DNA of 64,000 bases from Sphingomonas sp. PR090111-T3T-6A (GCF_000383095.1 NZ_AORL01000022.1:124001-188000); one strand, 5' to 3'. Shown: positions 8,496 to 16,431, numbered from the stretch's first letter. Program-made: numbers and translations. The notes: a model not told the origin generated them from the letters alone.

Positions 8496-10295
8496 TCAGC
8501 GCCCCTTCTGCTGGGCGATCCAGTCGTCGATCTTCTTTTCCAGCACCGTCATCGGCAGAGCCCCCGTATCGAGCACCTGCGCATGGAACGCGCGGGGATC
8601 GAACTTGGCGCCGAGCGCCGCCTTCGCCTTGGCCTTTTCCTTGAGGATGGTGAGCTGGCCGACCTTGTACGCCAGCGCCTGCCCCGGAATCGCGATGTAG
8701 CGCTCGACTTCGGCAGTGACGTCCGCCTTCCCCATGGCCGAGTTGGTGGTCATGTAGGTGATCGCCTGATCGCGGGTCCAGCCCATCGCATGGATGCCGC
8801 TGTCGACCACCAGGCGCATCGCGCGCAGCATCTCGTCGTTGAGGCCGCCGAAGCGCTGGTAGGGATCGGTCTCCATCCCCAGCTCCGGCCAGAGCGTCTC
8901 GGCATAGAGCGCCCAGCCCTCGACGAACGCCGTGTTGCCGCCGAAGCGCATGAAGTTGGGGAGCTTGGTGTTCTCCTGCGCGAGGCTGATCTGGAAGTGA
9001 TGGCCGGGGATCGCCTCGTGCAGGAACAGCGTCTCCTCGCCCCAGGTGAAGCGGGTCGGGAGGTCATAGCCGTTGTAGTAGAACACGCCCGGGCGCGTGC
9101 CGTCGGCCGAGCCCTGCATATATTCGCCGGCGGCGGAGGACTTCTCCTTGTAGGCGGGCTCGGCGCGGATCTCGAACGGCGTCTTGGGGACGAGCGAGAA
9201 CTGCTCGGGGATGCGCTGGTCGATGCGCGCCTGAATCTGGCGGTAGCGCGTCTGGAGCCAGTCGCGCGAGGGCGGCGCGAACTTGGGATCGGTGGTCATG
9301 TACTGGAAGAAGGCGTGAAGGTCGCCCTTGAAGCCGACCTTGGCCTTGACCGCCTCCAGCTCCTTGGTGATCCGCGCCACCTCATTGAGGCCGAGCTGGT
9401 GGACCTGCTCGGCGGTCATCGGCAGCGTCGTGTTCTGCTCGATCAGATAGTCGTAATAGGCCTTGCCGCCGGGCAGGCCGCCCAGCCCCACCGTATCGCG
9501 CGCATGCGGCAGATATTCGGTCTTGAGGAAGGCCAGCAGCTTCGCATTGGCGGGCATGATGCCGTCGCGGATGGTCGCCGTATACGCCGCGCGCAGACGC
9601 GCCTGATCGGCGGCCGGGATCGTATCCGGAAAGGCCTTCACCGGGCCGTAATAGGGCGTTCCCTCGACACCGTTGGCAGACTGGAGGGTCAGCTCGTCGA
9701 TCATGTTGTTCACGACCAGCTTCGGCTCGACGATGCCGGCGGCGAGACCCTGCCGGAAGCGGGCGATGACGTCGTCGACCAGCTTCGGATATTGGGCGTG
9801 GCGCTTCAGCGCGTCCTCATAATCCTTCGCGGTCTTGAACGGCGCCGCGCCCTGCCCCGAGGAGAGGTCGGCATAATCGAGGTGCAGGCCATAGAAATGG
9901 TTGATCGGCATCACCTCGGCGATCTTGAGCAGATCGGGGCGATAGCCTTCGAGGTCGATCTCGGTGTTCCGCTTGAACGTGTCGTAGGCGATCTGGTCGG
10001 TCGGATCGAGCGAGGCGCGCGGGATGGCGGAGAGCTGCTTCAGCGCGTCCTCGTCGGCGGCCTTCTCGCCGGCATAATGCGCGTCCGAATAGAGATCGCC
10101 GATCTGGTCAGCATAGCGCAGGTCGCCGCGATAGAGCGCCTGGACCGGGTTGCGCTTGAGCAGGCCCTCGTCGGTATCGGCGAACAGCTTGTGGAGGCGC
10201 GTCGCGGCATCGGGCGTGGCCGGCGCGGCATAAGCGGCGGCGGGCAGCAGCGCGGCGGCGAGCAGGAAGCAGCGAAGGGAACGGGCAACGGTCAT
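8496..10295 (-). CDS. DUF885 family secreted protein, probable metallopeptidase
   Basis: 599 residues with a signal peptide (hydrophobic stretch ending AYAAP near residue 24). Typical DUF885 length. The HEAIPGHH motif near residues 425-432 and a downstream EGWALYAE motif are the expected zinc ligands and catalytic glutamate of a gluzincin-like fold. DUF885 proteins are exported, and a peptidase role is inferred from these motifs rather than proven for this branch. The Shine-Dalgarno GGAGG is well placed but lies inside a perfect hairpin arm (separate entry), so translation may be controlled by RNA folding. The NYN-LOTUS gene follows 5 bases downstream. Confidence 0.88.
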   Translation of the reverse strand: MTVARSLRCFLLAAALLPAAAYAAPATPDAATRLHKLFADTDEGLLKRNPVQALYRGDLRYADQIGDLYSDAHYAGEKAADEDALKQLSAIPRASLDPTDQIAYDTFKRNTEIDLEGYRPDLLKIAEVMPINHFYGLHLDYADLSSGQGAAPFKTAKDYEDALKRHAQYPKLVDDVIARFRQGLAAGIVEPKLVVNNMIDELTLQSANGVEGTPYYGPVKAFPDTIPAADQARLRAAYTATIRDGIMPANAKLLAFLKTEYLPHARDTVGLGGLPGGKAYYDYLIEQNTTLPMTAEQVHQLGLNEVARITKELEAVKAKVGFKGDLHAFFQYMTTDPKFAPPSRDWLQTRYRQIQARIDQRIPEQFSLVPKTPFEIRAEPAYKEKSSAAGEYMQGSADGTRPGVFYYNGYDLPTRFTWGEETLFLHEAIPGHHFQISLAQENTKLPNFMRFGGNTAFVEGWALYAETLWPELGMETDPYQRFGGLNDEMLRAMRLVVDSGIHAMGWTRDQAITYMTTNSAMGKADVTAEVERYIAIPGQALAYKVGQLTILKEKAKAKAALGAKFDPRAFHAQVLDTGALPMTVLEKKIDDWIAQQKGR

Positions 10296-10300
10296 CGGGA

Positions 10301-10333
10301 AAGCCTCCGCAATCAGGTGGATCGCGGAGGCTT
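10301..10333 (-). promoter_or_regulatory. Hairpin that sequesters the ribosome binding site of the DUF885 gene
   Basis: AAGCCTCCGC (10301-10310) and GCGGAGGCTT (10324-10333) are perfect 10-bp inverted repeats. Read on the minus strand, the 3' arm contains GGAGG ending 8 bases before the ATG at 10295, the ideal Shine-Dalgarno position. The mRNA hairpin would hide it from the ribosome unless opened. Confidence 0.5.
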
Positions 10334-10367
10334 ATCGACCGGCCGTCAGGCCGGCAAGCAAGGCGTC

Positions 10368-10853
10368 TTAGAAGAAGAAGCCGCCATAGACGTTCATCAC
10401 GCGGCCCGAGCGGGTGTCGACCAGCACGACATCATTGCCGTAACGGACCCAGCGCTGATAGCCGACGACCGGGGGCAGACGGTAACGGACCGGATCGATC
10501 CAGTAGCGGCGATCGTAGAAGCCCGGCTCGAAGCGATAGCCGACGCCGACCGGGCGATAACGCCAGCCGGCGCGCGGGCCGACATAGGCCGGGCCACGGA
10601 AGGCCTCGGGATGCGAACGGCGATAATCGCGCCAGTCGCCACGGGCCTCGCGGCGGTCATTGCGCAGGTCGCGGCGTGCGTCGCGAACGTCATGACGGTC
10701 GCCGCGGGCATAAGCGCGGTTCAGATCGCGCTGATCCTGACGAATTTCGCGCTGATCGTGGCGAACCTCGCCATAGGACTGGGCCATGGCCGCCGCCGGC
10801 AGCAGCGTCGTCATGAGCGCGGAAGCGAGAATGAGCTTACGCATGTTGAACAT
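10368..10853 (-). CDS. RcnB family periplasmic protein
   Basis: 161 residues: signal peptide (MRKLILASALM to AMAQS), a charged helical region rich in Arg/Asp heptad-like repeats (EVRHDQREIRQDQRDLNR), then the RcnB-type C-terminal domain with YWIDPVRYRLPP and WVRYGNDVVLVD. The first Met at 10853 is two codons before MRKLI, and either could start the protein. RcnB of E. coli modulates nickel/cobalt efflux; most RcnB-domain proteins have no proven role. A second, larger RcnB-domain gene lies next upstream on the same strand. Confidence 0.82.
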   Translation of the reverse strand: MFNMRKLILASALMTTLLPAAAMAQSYGEVRHDQREIRQDQRDLNRAYARGDRHDVRDARRDLRNDRREARGDWRDYRRSHPEAFRGPAYVGPRAGWRYRPVGVGYRFEPGFYDRRYWIDPVRYRLPPVVGYQRWVRYGNDVVLVDTRSGRVMNVYGGFFF

Positions 10854-11012
10854 CCCTCTCTGTTTCGGGCCTGGTTGGAAATCACACCCTGCCGATAGGT
10901 TTGATTTGCCACGATCGATATGAACGGCGCCGGAATGACGCTTTTATCCGGGATTCATCTTCGATATTCGCGATTTTATCTTCATATCGGCCGGACGGAT
11001 CGCCGGCCGCCC

Positions 11013-11050
11013 ATAACGAAAGACCCGGCGCGAGGGTTCCCCGCGCCGGG
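11013..11050 (-). terminator. Rho-independent terminator after the glycine-rich RcnB gene
   Basis: A 9-bp perfect stem, CCCGGCGCG (11024-11032) with CGCGCCGGG (11042-11050), is followed on the minus strand by TCTTTCGTTAT. It lies 23 bases past the stop at 11074. Confidence 0.6.
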
Positions 11051-11073
11051 CCATTCACGCGATCCCGGCTCGC

Positions 11074-11943
11074 TTACCAGAAGAAATCCGGTATCTCGTC
11101 GACCACATAGCCGGTGGTGACGTCGACCAGCAGCGCGTCGTTGTAATAGCGGACCCAGCGATAGGGGCCGTAGGCCGGCGGCAGGCGATACTCCCACGGA
11201 TCGGCAATCCAGTAGGACGAGCTGAAGAACAGCGGCGCCAGCCGTACGCCGATGCCATAGCGGCGATAGCCCCAGCCATAGCCCGACGGCGGACGATAAC
11301 GGCCGACATGGAAGCGATCGCGGTTCGCGTCGCGCCAGCCGCGCCAGTCATAGCGGTTGTCGTTGCGCCATCCGCTGTTCCAGCCACCGCCCGGACGGCC
11401 GTGATTCCAGTCGTTGCCGGAGCGGACATGCACGCCGCCATAGCCGGGCCGGCCATGATCCCAGTCGCCCCCCGGACGCCCCGGTACGCCGTTGCCCGGA
11501 CGCCCATGGTTCCAGTCGCCGCCGGGGCGGCCGTCATGATGGTCGCCGCGATCCCACCCGCCGGGGCGGCCGGGGGCATTGTTGCCCGCCCAGAGCCCCT
11601 CGCGCGGGCGGACCTGGCCAGCGTTCGCCGGCACGCCGGGGCGCGGTTGTTCGCCACCGCCCTGCCAGCCGCCCGGACGGCCCCGATCGCCATGACCTCC
11701 CCAGCTCTGCCCGCCACCGGGCTGTCCCTGCGGACGCTGCGGCGCCTGTACAGCCGGTCCGGGCCGTCCCTGCCCCTGACCCTGCCAGCCGCCGCCATGA
11801 TGGTCACCGCCACCCTGATGCTGGCCGCCACCCTGCTGGTGCTGGCCACCGCCCTGGTGCTGGCCGCCATGATTCCAGTCCTGCGCCACCGCCGGCGCCG
11901 CCGCGGCCGAAGCCAGCAACATTGCGGAGATCAACAGTCGCAT
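11074..11943 (-). CDS. RcnB family protein with long His/Gly/Gln-rich insert
   Basis: 289 residues from the ATG at 11943, chosen because it begins a good signal peptide (MRLLISAMLLAS to AVAQD); a longer frame starting at 12042 adds an unlikely leader. After the signal, about 170 residues are low complexity: repeated GGGQHQ, GRPGG and DWNHGRPG units rich in His, Gly, Gln and Arg. The last 80 residues are an RcnB-like domain (SYWIDPWEYRLPP, WVRYYNDALLVDV) like that of the neighbouring gene. The His-rich repeats could bind metal, which would fit the RcnB link to nickel/cobalt, but this is inference. The repeats make this stretch prone to length variation. Confidence 0.82.
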   Translation of the reverse strand: MRLLISAMLLASAAAAPAVAQDWNHGGQHQGGGQHQQGGGQHQGGGDHHGGGWQGQGQGRPGPAVQAPQRPQGQPGGGQSWGGHGDRGRPGGWQGGGEQPRPGVPANAGQVRPREGLWAGNNAPGRPGGWDRGDHHDGRPGGDWNHGRPGNGVPGRPGGDWDHGRPGYGGVHVRSGNDWNHGRPGGGWNSGWRNDNRYDWRGWRDANRDRFHVGRYRPPSGYGWGYRRYGIGVRLAPLFFSSSYWIADPWEYRLPPAYGPYRWVRYYNDALLVDVTTGYVVDEIPDFFW

Positions 11944-12054
11944 CCCACTCCACCTTCCATTCGTGCGGGCGCAGCTTGCGCCACCATGTCCCTGCAAATG
12001 CGCCCGACCGGATGACACGGCGCTGAACCCCTTAGTCAGCAACGCGAAAGCATC

Positions 12055-12924
12055 TCACAAGGCCGCAACGAACGCCTCGGCCGCGCGGCTCGGATGCCGC
12101 TCGCGATGGGCCAGCATGGTGAAGGCGCGTTCCGGCAACTGGAAGTCGAGCCGCGCGACATGCCCCGCCGCCAGTCGCGCCGCCGCCGCGAGATCGGAGA
12201 CGGCGGTGACGAGCCCGCCCGCCTCCACCGCCGCCAGCACCGCTCCGTTGGAGGGCAGCTCCAGCCGCACGTCGAGATCGGGCAAGGATACGCCCACCGA
12301 GGCGATCGCCTGCGCGAAATGGTCGCGCGTGCCCGATCCCGGCTCGCGCAGCACCCAGGCGGCCTGACGCAACGACACGCGATCGATCCGCGCGCCGAGC
12401 AGCGGATGCCCCGGCGCGACATAGAGGCCGAGACGATCGCCGCCCACCTCGGTGGCGCGCAGATGCGGATCGTCCACCCGCCCCTCGACGAAGGCGAGGT
12501 CCGCCTCCCCCGCCAGCACCGCCGCCATCGCCTGCGTGCTGTTGCCCACCGTCAGCGGCAGCTTCACGCCGGGCTGCGCGGCGGCGAAGCGCGCCATCCG
12601 CGAGGGCAGCCAATAGCCCGCCACCGTCTGGCTCGCGGCGATGCGCAGCTCCCCCCGGCGCAGGCCGGCGAGATCGTCGAGCATCCGCTGCGCCGCCGCC
12701 GCCCGTGCGAGCACCGCCTTCGCCTCGGGCAGGAAAACCCGCCCTGCGTCCGACAGCGCCAGCCCTCGCCCCACCCGGTCGAACAGCCGTGTGGCGTGCC
12801 GCTCCTCCAGCGCAGCGACCGCCGCGCTGACCGCCGGCTGGGTCAGGTGCAACGCCTGCGCCGCACGCGTCATGCTGAGCCGCTCGGCGACGCCCACGAA
12901 GATACGAAGCTGCTCCAGGGTCAT
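12055..12924 (-). CDS. LysR family transcriptional regulator (YeiE/CysB-like)
   Basis: 289 residues from the ATG at 12924 (MTLEQLRIFV), the canonical LysR start. Residues 1-60 are the winged helix-turn-helix (SMTRAAQALHLTQPAVSAAV); the rest is a periplasmic-binding-protein-like effector domain. It is divergent from a YeiH-type membrane protein 75 bases away. The same pairing exists in E. coli (yeiE and yeiH), so this regulator probably controls the exporter. A dyad in the gap is a candidate operator. Confidence 0.9.
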   Translation of the reverse strand: MTLEQLRIFVGVAERLSMTRAAQALHLTQPAVSAAVAALEERHATRLFDRVGRGLALSDAGRVFLPEAKAVLARAAAAQRMLDDLAGLRRGELRIAASQTVAGYWLPSRMARFAAAQPGVKLPLTVGNSTQAMAAVLAGEADLAFVEGRVDDPHLRATEVGGDRLGLYVAPGHPLLGARIDRVSLRQAAWVLREPGSGTRDHFAQAIASVGVSLPDLDVRLELPSNGAVLAAVEAGGLVTAVSDLAAAARLAAGHVARLDFQLPERAFTMLAHRERHPSRAAEAFVAAL

Positions 12925-12933
12925 TCCATAAGA

Positions 12934-12956
12934 ATAGTCTATCGAAAGGACACTAT
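12934..12956. promoter_or_regulatory. Candidate LysR operator between the regulator and the yeiH-like gene
   Basis: ATAGT (12934-12938) and ACTAT (12952-12956) form an inverted repeat with 13 bases between, placed 10 bases before the regulator start. The AT-rich interrupted dyad fits the general LysR pattern of T-N11-A sites. Not tested. Confidence 0.4.
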
Positions 12957-12999
12957 CAATCGATTGGATTTGTCTCCGTGCCGGGCGCACTCCGTCGCC

Positions 13000-14067
13000 A
13001 TGGCTACCGCACCTCTCCATACCGCTCCGTCGACGATCGCGCAGCGCGGCTCGGGCCTTCTCCCGGGCATCGTCCTGTGCGCGGCCGTCACCTTTGCCGC
13101 CCTCACCGCGCAGCGGATCGAGGTGGCGCTGACCGGCCGCGCCTGGCTGGAGGCGCTGGTACTGGCGATCCTGATCGGCACCGCCGTGCGCACCGCCTGG
13201 TCGCCCGGCCAACGCTGGCAGGCAGGCATCCATTTCTCGGCCAAGACGCTGCTCGAACTGGCGGTGGCGATGCTGGGGGCGACGATCAGCCTCGGCGCGA
13301 TCGTCGGCGCGGGCGCGCCGCTGGTGGCAGGGATCGTCGCTGCCGTGGCGATCTCCATCACGGCGAGCTTCGCGCTCGGGCGACTGTTCGGCCTGCCGCG
13401 CAAGCTTGCCATGCTCATCGCCTGCGGCAACGCGATCTGCGGCAATTCCGCCATCGCGGCCGTCGCCCCGGTGATCGACGCCGAGAGCGACGACGTGGCC
13501 GCCTCGATCGCCTTCACCGCCGTGCTCGGCGTGGCCGTGGTGCTGCTGCTCCCGCTCATCGCCCATGTGCTGGGCCTCGGCCAGCATGGTGGCGGCGCGC
13601 TGGCGGGGTTGACCGTCTATGCCGTGCCGCAGGTGCTCGCCGCCGCCGCCCCGCTGGGTGTCGCCGCCGTACAGCTCGGCACGCTGGTGAAGCTGGTGCG
13701 CGTGCTGATGCTGGGGCCGGTGGTGATGACGCTCTCCCTCATCATGGGCCGCCGCCATGGCGCGGAGCGGACCGTTGCGGCCGGGCATTCCATCGCCTCC
13801 ATCACCCGCTTCCTGCCGTGGTTCATCCTCGCCTTCCTCGCGCTCGCCGCCGCGCGGTCACTGGGCCTGCTGCCGGAGGTCGCCGTATCGGGCGCGAACA
13901 AGCTCGCGGGGCTGCTGACCATCGTCTCCATGGCGGCGCTCGGCCTCGGCGTGGACCTGCGCAGCGTCGCCGCCGCCGGGCCGCGGGTGACGGCGGTGGT
14001 CACGCTATCCCTCGTCATCCTTGGCGCGGTGGCACTGGTGGTGATCCGCTTCGCCGGGATCGCCTAA
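13000..14067 (+). CDS. yeiH: YeiH/UPF0324 family inner membrane protein, putative anion exporter
   Basis: 355 residues from the ATG at 13000. About ten hydrophobic segments are visible. The family marker LIACGNAICGNSAIAA lies near residues 143-158, with GNAICGNSAIAA being characteristic of UPF0324, sometimes named putative sulfate exporter. The substrate is unproven. Divergence from a LysR regulator matches E. coli yeiE-yeiH. Its stop overlaps by 4 bases the stop end of the convergent [2Fe-2S] gene. Confidence 0.86.
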   Translation: MATAPLHTAPSTIAQRGSGLLPGIVLCAAVTFAALTAQRIEVALTGRAWLEALVLAILIGTAVRTAWSPGQRWQAGIHFSAKTLLELAVAMLGATISLGAIVGAGAPLVAGIVAAVAISITASFALGRLFGLPRKLAMLIACGNAICGNSAIAAVAPVIDAESDDVAASIAFTAVLGVAVVLLLPLIAHVLGLGQHGGGALAGLTVYAVPQVLAAAAPLGVAAVQLGTLVKLVRVLMLGPVVMTLSLIMGRRHGAERTVAAGHSIASITRFLPWFILAFLALAAARSLGLLPEVAVSGANKLAGLLTIVSMAALGLGVDLRSVAAAGPRVTAVVTLSLVILGAVALVVIRFAGIA

Positions 14068-14606
14068 CGCCGGGGCGGCGTGAGCGCGGGAACGGCCCGC
14101 GCCGCATCCGCCGGATCGATGCCGGGCGGGGGAGCCGCGAGAATGGCCTCCTCGCCCCGCGCCATCGCCGCCGCCCGCCGGATCGCCTTCACCAGACGCG
14201 GCTGAACCCCGCAGCGGCAGAGATGGGTGATCGCCGCGACGATCTCGGCATCCGCGACATTGGGGCGGGCCTCGATCAGAGCGGCGGCGGTCATGACGAT
14301 ACCGGGCGTGCAGAAGCCGCATTGCACCGCCCCCTCCGCCGCCATCGCCTGCTGCACCGGATGGCCGCGATCGCGCGACAGGGCTTCGATGGTGGTGACG
14401 AACGTCCCCTCCGCCTCGGCGATGCTGACCCGGCAGGAACGCGCCGCCTTGCCGTCCACGTGCACCGTGCACGCCCCGCATTCGCCGGTGCCGCAGCCAT
14501 ATTTGGTGCCGGTGAGATTCGACACGTCGCGCAAGGCGAACAGCAGCGGCGTCTCCGGCGCGATCCGATAGCGCACCGGCTGGCCGTTGACGGTGAGTGC
14601 GGTCAC
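14064..14606 (-). CDS. (2Fe-2S)-binding subunit of a molybdenum hydroxylase-type enzyme, orphan
   Basis: 180 residues. All eight cysteines for two [2Fe-2S] clusters are present: Cys38, 43, 46 and 58 in the plant-ferredoxin-type domain (CGTGECGAC), and Cys96, 99, 130 and 132 in the helical domain (CGFC, CRC). This is the small subunit of xanthine oxidase-family enzymes such as isoquinoline 1-oxidoreductase or aldehyde dehydrogenases, passing electrons from the Mo centre. The catalytic molybdopterin subunit, normally adjacent, is absent: upstream is a slipin gene overlapping by 4 bases, and downstream is the convergent yeiH-like gene. The C-terminal 25 residues are a Pro/Ala-rich tail. Confidence 0.87.
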   Translation of the reverse strand: MTALTVNGQPVRYRIAPETPLLFALRDVSNLTGTKYGCGTGECGACTVHVDGKAARSCRVSIAEAEGTFVTTIEALSRDRGHPVQQAMAAEGAVQCGFCTPGIVMTAAALIEARPNVADAEIVAAITHLCRCGVQPRLVKAIRRAAAMARGEEAILAAPPPGIDPADAARAVPALTPPRR

Positions 14607-15367
14607 TCCTTCTTGCCCGCCAGCGTGCGCGCCACTTCGAGAAGCTCGACCGGCAGCATGGCGATCACCGTGCTGTTATGCTCGGCCCCGATCTCGGAAA
14701 GCGTCTGGAGCCGGCGCAGTTCGAGCGCGCCCGAGCTGCCGCCGATGGTAGCGGCGGCGTCGGCCAGCTTCTGCGCGGCCTCCTGCTCGCCCTCGGCCTT
14801 GATGATGCGCGCGCGCTTCTCGCGCACCGCCTCGGCCTCGCGGCCGATGGCGCGCTGCATCGTCTCAGGGATGTCGAGATCCTTCAGCTCCACCGCATCG
14901 ACCGCCACGCCCCATTGCTCGACCGCGCGGGTCAGCATCCCCATCAATCGCTGGTTGATGACGGCGCGATCCTTGAGGAGCTGATCGAGGTCGGACTGGC
15001 CGATGGCGTCGCGCAGGCCCGTCTCGGCAGCCTGGAGCACGGCGCGCTGCCACGTCTCCACCACCGTCACCACCCGCACCGGATTGACCGCGCGGAACCA
15101 CAGCACGGCATTGACGCGCACCGCCACGCCGTCGCGAGTCACCGTCTCCTGCGTCTCAAGCGCGATGGTGACGGTCCGCGTGTCGATCCGCACGGCGCGG
15201 TCGACGAAGGGAATCAGCCAGTACCAGCCCGGCCCCTTGGGCTCGGTGACGCGCCCCAGCCGGAAGACCACGGCGCGTTCATATTCCTGGTTGATCCCGA
15301 AGGTTTTCAGCGCCGCCGTCAGCAGGAAGATCAGCGGAATCGCGAGCAGGCCCAGCATCATCGACAC
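14603..15367 (-). CDS. Slipin family (stomatin-like SPFH) membrane protein
   Basis: 254 residues. An N-terminal membrane segment (LGLLAIPLIFLLTAAL) is followed by an SPFH/band 7 domain (QEYERAVVFRLGRV, GPGWYWLIPFVD) and a C-terminal coiled coil (REKRARIIKAEGEQEAAQ). Slipins oligomerise at the inner membrane and scaffold membrane protein complexes or proteolysis. The usual partner gene nfeD is not adjacent; instead the [2Fe-2S] subunit gene overlaps the 3' end by 4 bases, suggesting co-translation. Confidence 0.9.
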   Translation of the reverse strand: MSMMLGLLAIPLIFLLTAALKTFGINQEYERAVVFRLGRVTEPKGPGWYWLIPFVDRAVRIDTRTVTIALETQETVTRDGVAVRVNAVLWFRAVNPVRVVTVVETWQRAVLQAAETGLRDAIGQSDLDQLLKDRAVINQRLMGMLTRAVEQWGVAVDAVELKDLDIPETMQRAIGREAEAVREKRARIIKAEGEQEAAQKLADAAATIGGSSGALELRRLQTLSEIGAEHNSTVIAMLPVELLEVARTLAGKKE

Positions 15368-15500
15368 GTTACGCCCCCGTTGTCGCGGCGCAGTCAGCCG
15401 CGCGGGGCCACGCTAGAGCAAATCGCGCGCCGGGTGAATGGGAAGCACCCTCCACCCCGGCAGCATCCGTGCGCGGTCACCCGGAAGACCGCGCCCGGCC

Positions 15501-15542
15501 AAGCAAAAGGCCCGGCCCACGCTCGTTGACGTGGGCCGGGCC
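15501..15542 (-). terminator. Strong Rho-independent terminator of the cold-shock gene
   Basis: A perfect 13-bp stem (15509-15521 with 15530-15542) and 8-base loop is followed on the minus strand by TTTTGCTT. It lies about 25 bases after the stop of the double cold-shock gene. The rest of the gap 15368-15566 shows nothing further. Confidence 0.85.
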
Positions 15543-15566
15543 TCCGGCATCCCCCTCCCGGGAAAC

Positions 15567-16364
15567 TTACTCGTGGACGGGCGTCAGGTTCACGGCGGCG
15601 TACTTGCCGCGACGATCGACCTCGAGTTCGAACTCGAGACGGTCGCCCTCGTTCAGCGAGGTCATGCCCGCGCGCTCGACCGCCGAGATATGCACGAACG
15701 CATCCGGCTGGCCGTCATCACGCTGGATGAAGCCGAAACCCTTCATCGGGTTGAAGAACTTCACGGTACCGGAAGCCTTCTCGCCGGTGAGCTGGCGAGC
15801 CGGGGCGCGCGGCGCCTCGGTGACCGGAAGCGCTTCGCCCTCGATCTTCAGGTCCGACGCCGAGACGCGGCCGCCGCGATCGACGAGCGTGAACGCCAGC
15901 GTCTGGCCTTCCGCGAGGCCGGTGAGGCCCGCCTGCTCGACGGCCGAGATGTGCACGAAGACGTCCTCGCCGCCATCGTCACGAACGATGAAGCCGAAGC
16001 CCTTCTGGCCATTGAAAAACTTCACGGTGCCCTTGGCTTCGCCGATCACCTGGGCCGGCATCCCGCCGCCGCCGCCACGGCCGCCGCCGAAACCACCGCC
16101 GCCGCCGCCGAAGCCGCCGCCGCTGCGCCCGCCACCGAAGCCGCCGCGACCACCGCCGCCGCCGCCACCGAAGCGATCACCGCCACCGCCGAAGCGATCG
16201 CCGCCGCCGCCACCGAAACGGTCACCGCCGCCGTAGCCGCCGCCACCGAAACGGTCACCGCCACCAAAGCCGCCGCCGCCGTAGCCACCGCCAAAATCGT
16301 CGCCGCCGAAGCCGTCGCGCTTGTCCTTGCCGCGCTGCCCGCGCCGCCCACGATCGAAACTCAT
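15567..16364 (-). CDS. Double cold-shock-domain protein with glycine-rich N-terminal region
   Basis: 265 residues in three parts. Residues 1-12 are basic (RGRRGQRGKDK-like), and about 15-100 are a low-complexity region of repeated GGG, DRFGGGG and GYGGG units with RGG-type motifs. Residues 110-173 and about 197-262 are two cold-shock domains, each with the RNP1-like KGFGFI and RNP2-like VFVHIS/AFVHIS motifs. Tandem CSD proteins are typical of Alphaproteobacteria; they bind single-stranded RNA/DNA as RNA chaperones or antiterminators. The glycine-rich extension is unusual and resembles plant and animal glycine-rich RNA-binding proteins. It may be disordered and drive clustering (inference). 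Confidence 0.9.
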   Translation of the reverse strand: MSFDRGRRGQRGKDKRDGFGGDDFGGGYGGGGFGGGDRFGGGGYGGGDRFGGGGGDRFGGGGDRFGGGGGGGRGGFGGGRSGGGFGGGGGGFGGGRGGGGGMPAQVIGEAKGTVKFFNGQKGFGFIVRDDGGEDVFVHISAVEQAGLTGLAEGQTLAFTLVDRGGRVSASDLKIEGEALPVTEAPRAPARQLTGEKASGTVKFFNPMKGFGFIQRDDGQPDAFVHISAVERAGMTSLNEGDRLEFELEVDRRGKYAAVNLTPVHE

Positions 16365-16403
16365 GCTGGAATAATCTTTCCCGGGTCGCCCATCATATCT
16401 TGA

Positions 16404-16431
16404 AGATTACACACCGGGCGCAGCGTGCAAA
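16404..16431 (-). promoter_or_regulatory. Possible promoter of the cold-shock gene
   Basis: Reading the minus strand, TTTGCA (16431-16426) and TAATCT (16409-16404) are separated by 16 bases, resembling sigma-70 -35 and -10 boxes. Transcription would start near 16397, giving a short leader to the ATG at 16364. The remaining sequence to the divergent terC gene (up to 16606) shows no gene. Confidence 0.3.

Noticed and set aside
8583-10898. A 771-codon plus-strand open frame across the DUF885 and RcnB genes
   Set aside because: It is antisense to two genes with signal peptides and family motifs, and shows no recognisable protein features.
12978-14984. A 668-codon plus-strand frame over the yeiH-like and slipin genes
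   Set aside because: Arg/Gly/Ala-rich alternative frame of a membrane protein gene, with no start signal.
15438-16403. An Ala/Thr-rich plus-strand frame opposite the glycine-rich cold-shock gene
   Set aside because: The Ala/Glu/Thr repeats are the complement of the glycine repeats. The cold-shock domains on the minus strand identify the real gene.
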